From Planctomycetota bacterium (GTDB lineage: Bacteria > Planctomycetota > SZUA-567), in assembly GCA_020060765.1 (NCBI GenBank), contig JAGUZQ010000049.1:1-64000 (forward strand): a stretch of 64,000 bases of DNA, written 5' to 3'. Position numbers and translations under genes: made by a program. Shown here piece after piece: positions 8,490-17,600 of this stretch; within the stretch, counting starts at the first letter, position 1; each line of letters opens with the position of its first letter. The notes under the pieces were generated by a model that worked only from the letters and a program-made list of their open reading frames with translations, did no database searches and was not told where the DNA came from.

Positions 8490-9737
8490 ATGGCCAGAAT
8501 TATCGCCGCCCTGTCGCTAATAATTATTCTGGAATGCGGCGCGAATGTGTGTGCCGCCGATCCCGTACGGACATTGACCTTTAAAAATCCCACAGCCGAA
8601 AAAGCGGCCAAGGATTTCGAGGACGACTTTCAGAAAGCCCTCGCGACCTACCACCGCGCGCTAGAATCAGCACGCAAAACCGCCGCCGGTCGCGCCGACC
8701 TGGAGGAAGTGAATAAAATCGACGCAGCCATCGCGGGAGAACCAACGGGAGAATTTTCCACTTCCTCCGCCAACAGCGCCCGAAAATCGTTTGAGTCCAC
8801 CCTGAAAAGATTGAGTAAGAACACCGCCCGTGACTTCACCAGCGTCCTCAAGAAAGTACTGACCGAAGGCGGAACCGAGGAAGCCGAACGCGTCAACGAT
8901 GTAGTGGAAAAGCTTTCCTCGATCAAGGAAGGCGGTTCCTCAAAAACCGCCAGCGCGAAAGTCTACGCGGAAAAGGACTGGCAGAATTCCGGCATTGAAG
9001 TCTCTGTCGGCGACACCGTCAGTATCAAAGCCGAAGGCGCCTGGGGGCCGGGCACGCGCAAGTGGTTAGGAAAGGACAAGTGGGAATATCTGGAAGGCGA
9101 CGCGGATACCTATAACTACGTTGTCGCCATTGACGGGAAGGACATAGCTCGTTGCGGCACAGTTAACGAATTCACTATTGAAACAGCAGGCGAGCTTTCT
9201 TTCAAAATGGCCAACTACGGCAACCAGGCACGTCGTGGCGACGCCAAAGGTGCGCTTTCCCTCAAGCTGAAAATATCCAACGAAACATTTGTCGATGACA
9301 CCCAGGACGTTATCCGCAAGCTGATCTACGGCGGCGCCGAATCCTCCGCCAACAAAAAAGACGGCAAAACGTCCTCTCCCGACTCGACTAACGCCAAGCC
9401 GCTGAACACCACCGCCACCTTCAACCTGCGGGCGGAACGCGACTGGCAGGATACCGGCGTGTTTGTCCCTGCGGAAGCTAAGGTCACCCTGGTCTCCACC
9501 GGCACTTGGAGTACCGGCGTGCTGCAGGACGACAAGAAGATCAAGTGGGAAACCGCCGACGTTTATAATATCCAGGCAGGCATCGGTGGCGCTCCCTGCG
9601 GCAAGGGCGGCGCGGAATGGGAATTCGTCGCCAAGACCGAAGGCAACCTGTTCCTGCGGCTGGCGCATTTTCCCGCCTACAAGCGCAAGGGCGATCCGCG
9701 CGGTTCAGTGCAGGTCGCGATAACAGTTTCGAAATAA
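8490..9737 (+). CDS. Secreted protein with two PA-IL/LecA-like domains
   Basis: 415 residues with a signal peptide (about 1-23, ending VCAA). A helical region, about 30-150, is followed by two homologous beta-domains. The first, about 155-260, starts AEKDWQNSGIEVSVGD; the second, about 315-415, starts AERDWQDTGVFVPAEA. Both carry the W...TG(I/V).V......V.....G.W pattern of the galactose lectin PA-IL (LecA) fold, and both continue with a D.YN..(A/V).I.G segment like the sugar/calcium loop region. Carbohydrate binding is plausible but not shown. The start has a good AGGAG seven bases upstream. It pairs with the zinc-ribbon membrane gene before it. Confidence 0.75.
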   Translation: MARIIAALSLIIILECGANVCAADPVRTLTFKNPTAEKAAKDFEDDFQKALATYHRALESARKTAAGRADLEEVNKIDAAIAGEPTGEFSTSSANSARKSFESTLKRLSKNTARDFTSVLKKVLTEGGTEEAERVNDVVEKLSSIKEGGSSKTASAKVYAEKDWQNSGIEVSVGDTVSIKAEGAWGPGTRKWLGKDKWEYLEGDADTYNYVVAIDGKDIARCGTVNEFTIETAGELSFKMANYGNQARRGDAKGALSLKLKISNETFVDDTQDVIRKLIYGGAESSANKKDGKTSSPDSTNAKPLNTTATFNLRAERDWQDTGVFVPAEAKVTLVSTGTWSTGVLQDDKKIKWETADVYNIQAGIGGAPCGKGGAEWEFVAKTEGNLFLRLAHFPAYKRKGDPRGSVQVAITVSK

Positions 9738-9752
9738 ACTTTCGCAACGTAC

Positions 9753-9781
9753 TTGACCGAGCCGATGCGAAACCGTATTAT
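9753..9781 (+). promoter_or_regulatory. Sigma-70-type promoter of the leu leader
   Basis: TTGACC (9753-9758), 17-base spacer, TATTAT (9776-9781), with a second TATAAT overlapping just downstream. The predicted start, about 9788, precedes the leader peptide ATG at 9802. Confidence 0.8.
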
Positions 9782-9801
9782 ATAATAAAAGGTTTTCAAT
9801 C

Positions 9802-9879
9802 ATGTTCAAAATTACTTTTCTGCTTGGCTTGCGACTTACCGGCTTGACCCTGTTCAGGGGAAGGCGGCAGTGCGGCTAG
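9802..9879 (+). CDS. leuL: Leucine-rich leader peptide of the leuA attenuator
   Basis: A 25-codon gene too short for usual gene finders. It starts ATG TTC AAA and ends TAG at 9877. Codons 7-17 read LLGLRLTGLTL, with six Leu codons (CTG, CTT, TTG, CTT, TTG, CTG) at 9820-9852. A purine-rich AAAAGG precedes the ATG by nine bases. The last three sense codons (9868-9876) form the antiterminator strand that pairs with the terminator arm, so a ribosome reaching the stop would cover it while one stalled on Leu codons would leave it free. The composition, the position between a strong promoter and a terminator, and the leuA gene behind it match classical leu attenuation. Translation is inferred. Confidence 0.85.
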   Translation: MFKITFLLGLRLTGLTLFRGRRQCG

Positions 9880-9935
9880 GCAAAGTTTTATTATTGCGCC
9901 ATGCTTACCCGCCGCACTGATCGGCGGGTTTTTTT
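9868..9935 (+). terminator. leuA attenuator: terminator with competing antiterminator
   Basis: Terminator stem CCCGCCG (9908-9914) / CGGCGGG (9922-9928), loop CACTGAT, then seven T. The competing strand CAGTGCGGC (9868-9876) is a perfect nine-base complement of GCCGCACTG (9911-9919), which spans half of the terminator's 5' arm and its loop, so the two structures exclude each other. leuA begins 31 bases after the T run. Confidence 0.85.
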
Positions 9936-9966
9936 ATGCTTGCGTTTTACTGATGGAGGAAAAACA

Positions 9967-11664
9967 GTGGGTAATACCAATGTCCCTAAATACGCCTATC
10001 CCGCAGGCATCGATCTGCCTGAACGTAAATGGCCGTCTAAAATCATTTCCCGGTCGCCTACCTGGTGCTCTGTGGATCTGCGCGACGGCAACCAAGCCTT
10101 GCCCAACCCCCTTTCCCCGGAAAAGAAGCTGGAATATTTCCAACTGCTGTGCGAAATCGGGTTCAAGGAAATCGAGGTCGCCTTCCCTTCCGCGTCGCAG
10201 GACGATTTCGACTTTACCCGCCGCCTGATCGAAGAGAACCACATTCCGGCAGACGTCTTTATCATGGGACTGGTGCAGTGCCGCGAGCAGTTGATCGAAC
10301 GCACCTTCGAGGCGTTTAAAGGCGCGCCGCGCGCGATCGTACATGTCTACATCGCCACGTCCGAACTGCACATGCGCCAGGTCTTCAACCTGGACAGGAA
10401 GAAAACCCTGGCCGCCGCGGTCAAGTCCATCAAGCAGGTTCGGGCGCTAGCCGACTCCATGCCGGACAACGACATCCGCCTGCAGTTCTCGCCGGAAGAA
10501 TTCACCGACACCGATCCCGGTTTTTCCCTCGAAATCTGCGAAGCCGTGTTCGACGCCTGGGGCAAGGCGACGGCGGAAAAACCGCTTATCCTCAATCTGC
10601 CCGCCACGGTCGAACGCCGGCCACCCAACCAGTACGCCGACCTGATCGAATGGTTCTGCGGTAAGTTCACCCGGCGGGACAAGGTATTGATCTCTCTCCA
10701 CAGCCACAATGACCAGGGCATGGCGGTGGCTGCAACCGAACTGTCGCTGCTGGCCGGCGCGGATCGGGTCGAGGGAACCCTGTTCGGACACGGCGAACGC
10801 ACTGGCAACGTTGACCTGGTGACGCTGGCCAATAATTTGCAGTCCCGCGGAATTGATACCGGCCTGGACTTTTCCATCCTCGAGAGGATATCGGAAACAG
10901 TCCAGCGCCTGACCGGAATGCCGATCTATTACCGCCAGCCCTACGCGGGCGAATACGTCTTCACCGCCTTTTCCGGCTCGCACCAGGATGCAATCCGCAA
11001 AGGCCTCAAGCAACTCGATTCGGCGGCGAATACTTTCGGCATGGGCTGGAAAGTGCCGTACCTGCACATCGATCCGTCCGATCTCGGGCGCGAATTCGAG
11101 CGACTCATCCGCATCAACAGCCAGTCCGGCAAGGGCGGCGTCGCCTGGGTATTAGAGCAGGAATACGGGCTGGAACTGCCCAAAGCCATGCACCCGGAAC
11201 TCGGTCGCGCCGTACAGGCCTATTCCGATAGCGTGGGACGTGAAATCACTTCGGCAGAAGTGTTTGCCGTTTTCGAAAAGAATTTTGTGAATCCGCAGGG
11301 TTCCTACAAATTGATTTCATACTGGCCTCGCCCCGACGAGGACGACCCGACCTTCGTGCATGGTGAGATTCTGCTCGAAGTGAATGGCGAAAGAAAAACG
11401 ATCCGTGCCAATGGCAACGGCCCCATTTCCGCATTCGTCCACGGCCTCAGGGAAAGCCTTGGTCTTACCGGCTTCGCCATTGACGACTACGATGAACAGG
11501 CGGTCGGGAAGGGCGCCGACGCCACCGCTTACTGCTACGTGCCGCTACGCCTCGATGACGGCAGGATAATTTTCGGCGCGGGAACCGACACAAATATCGA
11601 CCAGGCGGCGGTAAAAGCCATTATCTCCGGCATCAACAGGATGGAATCGCTGGCAAAGAACTAA
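9967..11664 (+). CDS. leuA: 2-Isopropylmalate synthase LeuA (long form)
   Basis: First committed step of leucine synthesis: acetyl-CoA plus 2-oxoisovalerate to 2-isopropylmalate, in the cytoplasm. The TIM-barrel domain has the divalent-metal motif DLRDGNQAL near the N-terminus and SLHSHNDQGMAVA further on (metal His and substrate residues). The C-terminal region, after about 430, is the regulatory dimer domain for leucine feedback. Length 565 residues fits the type-2 LeuA. The GTG at 9967 is preferred because GGAGG lies seven bases before it; the in-frame ATG at 9901 would lie upstream of the attenuator terminator. No leuBCD follows; the next gene, thiE, is convergent. Confidence 0.95.
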   Translation: MGNTNVPKYAYPAGIDLPERKWPSKIISRSPTWCSVDLRDGNQALPNPLSPEKKLEYFQLLCEIGFKEIEVAFPSASQDDFDFTRRLIEENHIPADVFIMGLVQCREQLIERTFEAFKGAPRAIVHVYIATSELHMRQVFNLDRKKTLAAAVKSIKQVRALADSMPDNDIRLQFSPEEFTDTDPGFSLEICEAVFDAWGKATAEKPLILNLPATVERRPPNQYADLIEWFCGKFTRRDKVLISLHSHNDQGMAVAATELSLLAGADRVEGTLFGHGERTGNVDLVTLANNLQSRGIDTGLDFSILERISETVQRLTGMPIYYRQPYAGEYVFTAFSGSHQDAIRKGLKQLDSAANTFGMGWKVPYLHIDPSDLGREFERLIRINSQSGKGGVAWVLEQEYGLELPKAMHPELGRAVQAYSDSVGREITSAEVFAVFEKNFVNPQGSYKLISYWPRPDEDDPTFVHGEILLEVNGERKTIRANGNGPISAFVHGLRESLGLTGFAIDDYDEQAVGKGADATAYCYVPLRLDDGRIIFGAGTDTNIDQAAVKAIISGINRMESLAKN

Positions 11665-11670
11665 ATCCGA

Positions 11671-11724
11671 AGTCTCCAGTCACCAGTTTACAGTCTCCAG
11701 TGTTGGCATCTGGCGGCTGGAGAC
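11671..11724. repeat. TCTCCAGT-type intergenic repeat
   Basis: AGTCTCCAGT occurs at 11671, CAGTCTCCAGT at 11691, and the inverted CTGGAG near 11717, just after the leuA stop. Related copies occur at 36664-36682 and 38638-38749, always outside genes. It may act as a hairpin at the convergent leuA/thiE end. Confidence 0.6.
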
Positions 11725-11786
11725 CACTCCCAGAGAAAATGGGGCACATAATATTTCCTCCACTTTCAGGGACTGTACTAAACGTT

Positions 11787-12842
11787 TTATCTCGTAACAT
11801 TACGCAAAATCGTTTCCTTAAACCAGGCGGTTTCAGCAGCGATGTCTTTCGCGCCGATGATAGCAGTGCAGACGGCAACCGCGCGCGCGCCTGCGTCCAG
11901 CACCCCGGGCAGAGTTTCGCGGTCGATGGAGCCGATACAAAAATACGGCAGTTTCGCTTCGTTCGCGGCGTAACGCACATATTCCAGCCCCACCGCCGCG
12001 CGATGCTGTTTGGTGTTAGTTTCGTAAACCGGCCCCACGCCGATGTAATCCGCGCCATCGCGCCAGGCCGCTTCGGCGCGCTCGGGGCAACTGGTGGACT
12101 TGCCAATCAGGCAACCCTGTCCGACAATCCGCCGTGCCAGGTTTACCGGCAGATCCCCCTGCCCCAGATGCACGCCGTCGGCATTGACCAGGGCGGCGAT
12201 ATGCGGACGGTCATTCAGAATAAACAGCGTCCCGCCGTCATGGCAGATATCCCGCATAGCCAGCGCCTGTTGGTAAAAATCATTGTCTTCCAGATTTTTC
12301 TCACGCATCTGGATCAGGTCTGCCCCGCCCGCGACCGCCTCGCGCGCAACGGTCAACGCGTCGGTGGATGAAAGCGACTCTGTTATCAGAACGTACAGGC
12401 ACGCATCCTTCAATTTCTGTCTGACGTCATTTCGCGCGAACAAGGCAGGCTCGATTTCATACAAGTCATAACGCAGCCGCTCGAACTTAACCGCCGCTTC
12501 GGTCGAAATAGTTTTGCCATACTCTTCCAGCACCCGCAGACTTTCCTGCAAACGCTTGACCGAAGCCTTAGCGACAGACTGGGCGTTCTCCCGCGCGCTT
12601 TCGGTTTGCAACGTTACGCCAGTTCCCACATCGCCGTAAGTGTCGCGGAAATTTTCCAGCCCCTCCGGGAGTTTGCCATCAAGTTCTGCGACAGCCATGC
12701 GCAAGCCGTGACGCAGAGATTTCAATTTCTCAGTAAGGGGTTTGCTATCTAGCACGAAACGGGCATATTCCTCCGCCACGCGCAAGCCTTCGTTGGCGCG
12801 GTTGCGATTGGCGTCGAGAATTCGCCCAAGCTGAGATTCCAT
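11787..12842 (-). CDS. thiE: Thiamine-phosphate synthase with N-terminal ThiD2-like domain
   Basis: 351 residues, two domains. Residues 1-140 (GRILDANRNRANEGLRVAEE...) match the ThiD2 domain, reported in other bacteria as a hydroxymethylpyrimidine-phosphate kinase. From about 145 a ThiE TIM barrel joins HMP-PP and thiazole phosphate. ThiE signatures are DLIQMREKN, FILNDR, ADGVHLGQGDLP, IGKSTSCPERA and GADYIGVGPVYETNTK. The fusion would combine the last HMP phosphorylation with coupling. The start has AAAGG nine bases upstream and a good promoter. No TPP riboswitch was seen in the short leader. Confidence 0.88.
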   Translation of the reverse strand: MESQLGRILDANRNRANEGLRVAEEYARFVLDSKPLTEKLKSLRHGLRMAVAELDGKLPEGLENFRDTYGDVGTGVTLQTESARENAQSVAKASVKRLQESLRVLEEYGKTISTEAAVKFERLRYDLYEIEPALFARNDVRQKLKDACLYVLITESLSSTDALTVAREAVAGGADLIQMREKNLEDNDFYQQALAMRDICHDGGTLFILNDRPHIAALVNADGVHLGQGDLPVNLARRIVGQGCLIGKSTSCPERAEAAWRDGADYIGVGPVYETNTKQHRAAVGLEYVRYAANEAKLPYFCIGSIDRETLPGVLDAGARAVAVCTAIIGAKDIAAETAWFKETILRNVTR

Positions 12843-12877
12843 CGTTAGTACCTTTCGAATATTCTGAGTTGCAATAT

Positions 12878-12906
12878 AAGATACGCCTGCCTGCGCGCAG
12901 GGTCAA
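12878..12906 (-). promoter_or_regulatory. Promoter of thiE
   Basis: Minus strand TTGACC (12906-12901), 17 bases, TATCTT (12883-12878). The predicted start is about 30 bases before the thiE ATG, leaving no room for a riboswitch. Confidence 0.7.
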
Positions 12907-12944
12907 GAGGGCAACGCCTATCTCAACTTTTTTCGGGAAACTTG

Positions 12945-12972
12945 TTGCCAATAAACTGCGCGGCGTTATAAT
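12945..12972 (+). promoter_or_regulatory. Promoter of carA leader
   Basis: TTGCCA (12945-12950), 16 bases, TATAAT (12967-12972). A transcript starting near 12979 would have a leader of about 185 bases before carA. Confidence 0.65.
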
Positions 12973-13024
12973 CTTTTAAATTTATCCGAATGCTTTCGCG
13001 ACTACTAGCGGGAAATGGTGCGGT

Positions 13025-13096
13025 ATGGAAATCTGTGGCGCTAATATTACGGTAAAATCCAAGACCGCCCTTGTTGGCGGCCGCGAACGCATTTGA
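13025..13096 (+). other. Possible 23-codon leader ORF upstream of carA
   Basis: ATG at 13025 to TGA at 13094-13096. The last codons read GGRERI with two CGC Arg codons at 13082-13090, and the stop codon touches the terminator stem that starts at 13096. Arginine is one end product of carbamoyl phosphate, so attenuation is conceivable. However, the ribosome binding site is weak, there are only two Arg codons, and the only antiterminator candidate (13011-13019 with 13096-13104) has a mismatch. Low confidence. Confidence 0.3.
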
Positions 13097-13124
13097 CCCT
13101 TTCCTCGGAAAGGGTTTCTTTTTA
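13096..13124 (+). terminator. Intrinsic terminator in the carA leader
   Basis: Stem ACCCTTTC (13096-13103) / GAAAGGGT (13108-13115), loop CTCG, then TTCTTTTTA. It lies between the carA promoter and carA, 39 bases before the ATG, so it is either an attenuator or ends a small RNA. Another small hairpin, CCGCC/GGCGG, lies before it. Confidence 0.75.
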
Positions 13125-13162
13125 TCTTCATATTTCGCTTGTGCGCAAGAAAGGCCTGTTAA

Positions 13163-14287
13163 ATGTTCAAACCCGCAGTGCTCGCCCTGGCAGATGGCAC
13201 CTTTTTCCGCGGACGCTCCTTCGGGGCGGAAGGTGAATTCGACGGCGAGGTCGTCTTCAACACATCCATGATGGGCTATCCCGAAATCCTCACCGACCCG
13301 AGTTATCGCGGCCAGATGGTGTGCATGACTTACCCGCTGATCGGCAACTACGGCATCACGGCGGAAGACTTCGAGTCGGAAAAAATCTGGCTCAGCGGTT
13401 TCATCGTCAAGGAGAATTCGCGCGTGGCCAGCAACTGGCGCTCGCAAAAGATGCTGGGCGACTGGCTGAAAGAGGCTGGCGTCCCCGGCATCGAAGGCAT
13501 CGACACCCGCCGCCTGGTCAAGCATATCCGCGAGGCAGGCGCGATGAACGGAGTCATTTCCACTACCGACCTCGACGAAAAATCGCTGGCGAAAAAAGCG
13601 AAAGCCTCGCCCGGCCTGCTCGGACGCGACCTGGTGAAAGAAGTGACTTGCGCGAAAGCCTATGAATGGACTGAGCCGCTGCCTGACGCGCCGCGCCTGA
13701 CAGAGAAATATCACATCGTCGCGCTCGACTGCGGCATCAAGTACAATATCCTGCGGGGACTGGTCAGCTACGGGTGCAAGGTGACGGTCGTGCCCGCGTT
13801 CGCGAAAGCGGAGGAAATTCTCGCGTTCAATCCCGACGGGATTTTCCTCAGTAACGGCCCCGGCGACCCGGCGGCATTGTCGTATATAGTTGAAGAAGTG
13901 AAAAAGCTGATCGACCAGAAACCGATTTTCGGCATCTGCCTGGGGCATCAGATTCTGGGACAGGTTTTCGGCGGCAAGACATATAAGCTCAAGTTCGGCC
14001 ACCACGGCGGTAACCAGCCGGTGATGCGCATGGACACGCGGCAGGTAGAAATCACTTCGCAGAATCACGGCTTCGCCGTCGACGTGGACACGATCACAGA
14101 TCACCCGGTGGAGATGACGCACCTGAACCTTAACGACAAAACCCTGGAAGGGCTCGCGCATAAGGAACTGCCGGTCTTCAGCGTCCAGTACCACCCGGAA
14201 GCCGCCCCCGGCCCCCACGACAGCCGCTACCTCTTCGAGCGGTTCGTGAAAATGATCGAGGCTGGCAAACCGGTGTGCTGCGGGTGA
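13163..14287 (+). CDS. carA: Carbamoyl-phosphate synthase small (glutaminase) subunit
   Basis: It hydrolyses glutamine and channels ammonia to CarB for carbamoyl phosphate, the precursor of arginine and pyrimidines. 374 residues, typical. The N-terminal CarA-specific domain has FNTSMMGYPEILTDPSY and the class I amidotransferase domain starts near 183. Catalytic Cys259 is in GICLGHQILG, and the His/Glu of the triad are in QYHPEAAPGPHD. Also typical are NGPGDP and SQNHGFAVD. AAAGG precedes the ATG. carB follows after 363 bases, with one small possible gene between. Confidence 0.96.
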   Translation: MFKPAVLALADGTFFRGRSFGAEGEFDGEVVFNTSMMGYPEILTDPSYRGQMVCMTYPLIGNYGITAEDFESEKIWLSGFIVKENSRVASNWRSQKMLGDWLKEAGVPGIEGIDTRRLVKHIREAGAMNGVISTTDLDEKSLAKKAKASPGLLGRDLVKEVTCAKAYEWTEPLPDAPRLTEKYHIVALDCGIKYNILRGLVSYGCKVTVVPAFAKAEEILAFNPDGIFLSNGPGDPAALSYIVEEVKKLIDQKPIFGICLGHQILGQVFGGKTYKLKFGHHGGNQPVMRMDTRQVEITSQNHGFAVDVDTITDHPVEMTHLNLNDKTLEGLAHKELPVFSVQYHPEAAPGPHDSRYLFERFVKMIEAGKPVCCG

Positions 14288-14306
14288 GAGTCAATGAGAT
14301 TTGCAT

Positions 14307-14600
14307 ATGAAAACATGTCTGAGGAAACGATTATTGCAGACATTGTGCATTGCCTTCGTCATTGCCGCACTGCGTTGGGCTATGATGTTTGCGTCTGATT
14401 ATTATGCTGGCCAAGCTGTCAGCAAATGGAATCCAAAATTTTATCGGCAAATGTCTGAAAAAGAACAATGCGAATACGCGCTTTCCTGTCTGGTAAAAGC
14501 AAAATGGATCGACCCGTGGGTGGACAGCCGGAATACATGGTTTGTTGGTGTTCGCGATTCCTGGCAGCAACGCAAAGAAAAACTGAAAACCGATGAATAA
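14307..14600 (+). CDS. Small hypothetical membrane protein between carA and carB
   Basis: 97 residues from the ATG at 14307 (a TTG at 14301 is in frame). The N-terminus is basic (MKTCLRKRLLQ), followed by one hydrophobic helix at about 11-30. The rest is polar and rich in Trp and Lys. No family recognised. The ribosome binding site is weak and base composition is lower in GC than carA or carB. It may be an acquired or lineage-specific gene inserted between carA and carB, or not expressed. Confidence 0.45.
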   Translation: MKTCLRKRLLQTLCIAFVIAALRWAMMFASDYYAGQAVSKWNPKFYRQMSEKEQCEYALSCLVKAKWIDPWVDSRNTWFVGVRDSWQQRKEKLKTDE

Positions 14601-14650
14601 TATCTTATGCGCGTGATTTATGCCGCGTTTGTTGATTTAACGGAGACCCC

Positions 14651-17600
14651 ATGCCCAAACGAACCGACATCAAGAAAATCTGCATCATCGGCGCCGGCCC
14701 CATCATCATCGGGCAGGCGTGCGAGTTCGATTATTCCGGCACCCAGGCGTGCAAGGCGCTGAAGGAGGAGGGGTACGAAGTCGTACTCGTCAACTCCAAC
14801 CCCGCCACCATCATGACCGACCCGGAAACCGCTGACCGCACCTACGTCGAGCCGGTGACGCCGGAGATTCTCGCCGAAATCCTGCGCCGCGAAAGACCGG
14901 ACGCGCTTCTCCCCACTCTCGGCGGCCAGACCGCGCTCAACGTCGCTTTCAAGGTGGCGGAGACCGGCATCCTGGAGGAACTTGGCATCGAGATGATCGG
15001 CGCCGACCGCGACGTTATCCACCGCGCGGAAGACCGTGACGCCTTCCGGGAAACCATGCGCAAGGCAGGCATCGACCTCCCGCGTTCGGGGCTGGCGCAC
15101 AACATGGACGAGGCGCGCGCGGTGATCGAGGAAGTAGGCCTGCCCTGCATCATCCGCCCCGCCTTCACCCTCGGCGGCACCGGCGGCGGCATGGCCTACA
15201 ACCGCGAGGAGTTCGAGCGTATAGCCGCCGGCGGCATCCGCGCCAGCATGGTCAACGAAATCCTGGTCGAGGAATCACTGGAAGGCTGGAAGGAATTCGA
15301 GGTCGAAGTCATGCGCGACAAGGCCGACAACGTGGTGATTGTCTGCTCGATTGAGAACTTCGATCCCATGGGCGTCCACACCGGCGACTCGATCACCGTC
15401 GCCCCCATCCAGACCATGACCGACCGCGAGTACCAGAAATTGCGCGACGACTCGATCACGATTATCCGCGCCATCGGCGTCGAGACCGGCGGCTGCAACA
15501 TCCAGTTCGCACAATGCCCCCAGACCGGACGGCTGGTGATTATCGAAATGAATCCGCGCGTCAGCCGCTCCTCGGCGCTGGCCTCGAAAGCGACCGGCTT
15601 TCCGATTGCCAAGATCGCAGCGAAAGTTGCGGTTGGCTACACCTTGGACGAAATCCCTAACGACATCACCCGCGTGACCCCGGCCTGTTTCGAGCCGACC
15701 ATCGACTATTGCGTGGTCAAGATTCCGCGTTTCAATTTCGAAAAATTCCCTGGCTGCGATGACCATCTCACGATCCAGATGAAATCGGTGGGCGAGGTGA
15801 TGGCGATCGGGCGTACCTTCAAGGAATCCTTACAGAAAGGTCTGCGCTCGATGGAAGCGGGACGTTCCGGTCTGGGAGCCGACGGGCGCGACCTGGACTG
15901 GAAAAACCTGACCGACGAGGAAATTGAGGCCAAGCTTTCCATCCCCAATCGCGAACGCATTTACTATCTGCGCTATGCGATGAAACGCGGTATGAAGCTG
16001 GAAAAAATTCACGAACTGACAATGATCGACCCCTGGTTTTTGGACAACATCAAGGAGATTGTCGAAACCGAGGAATGGATCGAAGGGAAGAAACTGTCCG
16101 ACCTATCTGACGACGAATTGAAATGGGTCAAAGGCATGGGCTTCTCCGACGTGCAACTCGCGCACCTGTGCGGCATGAAAGCGCGGGATGTACGTAAGGA
16201 ACGCCAGGCGCGCGGAGTGGAAGCGGTGTATAAGTTGGTCGACACCTGCGGCGCGGAGTTCGAGGCGGCGACGCCGTACTACTATTCGACCTACGAGGAC
16301 GAAGACGAGACCCGCCGCAGCGACACGGAAAAAGTCATGATTCTCGGCGGAGGCCCCAACCGCATCGGGCAGGGCATCGAATTCGACTACTGCTGCTGCC
16401 ACGCATCTTTCGCGGTGGAAGAACTGGGGCTGGAATCCATCATGATGAACTGCAACCCCGAAACCGTCTCCACTGATTACGATACTTCCGACCGGCTTTA
16501 TTTTGATCCGTTGACGGTGGAAGACGTTATTTCGGTCGTACGGCGGGAAAAGCCGAAAGGATTGATCGTCCAGTTCGGCGGCCAAACTCCGCTGAACATC
16601 GCCGAGGCGCTGGAGGCGGAAGGCGCAGTAATTCTCGGCACCTCGGTCAAGGCTATCGCTTTGGCCGAAGACCGCGAGCAGTTCAGCGCCTTGCTGCGGA
16701 AACTGGAATTGCGTCAGACCCCCAGCAGCACTTCTTTCGAACTTAACGACGCGATGGAAAAAGCGCGGAAAATTGATTATCCCGTGCTCATGCGCCCCAG
16801 CTTTGTCCTAGGCGGCGCGAAAATGGAAATCGTTTACGACGAAGCGGGTTTACAACAATACTGGGCGGAACTGATCGAGTATTGCCGCAAGGCAGACGTG
16901 GAAATCAGCCCGGCACGCCCGGTCATGATCGACAAGTTCCTGCAGGACGCGACCGAAGTAGACGTCGACGCCATCTGCGACGGCACGGATGTCTACATAG
17001 CGGGAGTAATGGAGCATATTGAGGAAGCAGGCATCCATTCCGGCGACTCGGCCTGTTCGCTGCCGCCGTACAGTTTGTCCGCCAAACTCATCGCTGAACT
17101 GGAGGAAGCCACCACCAAGCTTGCCCTGGCGCTGGAGGTGCGCGGCCTGATGAATGTGCAATACGCGATCAAGGATGACGAAGTTTACGTACTAGAGGTA
17201 AACCCCCGCGCCTCGCGAACCGTGCCTTTCGTCAGCAAGGTAACAGGCGTGCCTATCGCGAAGATGGCGACCAAAGTCATGCTGGGGAAATCGCTGAAGG
17301 AACTGGGACTGTTCCGCCGCCCGGCGTTGAAATATGTCGGCGTGAAGGAATCGGTGTTCCCCTGGACGCGCTTCCCCGGCGTGGACGCAGTGCTGGGGCC
17401 GGAGATGAAATCGACCGGTGAGGTCATGGGTATCGACGCCAACTTCCCCCTTGCCTTCGCCAAGAGTCAGTTGGGCTCGGGAGTAAAATTGCCGCTGGCG
17501 GGAACCGCGTTCCTCTCGGTGAAAGCGAGCGACCGACCGTTCCTTGAAACCATCGCGAGGGGGCTGAGCGAACTGGGATTCAACCTTATCGCTACCCGTG

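Noticed and set aside
9820-9880. Possible SRP RNA-like sequence (AGGGGAAGGCGGCAG)
   Set aside because: Only a loose resemblance to the 4.5S apical region; the same bases are explained better as the leader peptide and antiterminator strand.
12843-12900. TPP riboswitch before thiE
   Set aside because: The promoter lies within about 65 bases of the ATG, leaving a leader of about 30 bases.
12923-14218. A 431-codon minus-strand frame opposite carA
   Set aside because: No ribosome site or recognisable domain; carA on the plus strand has every catalytic motif.
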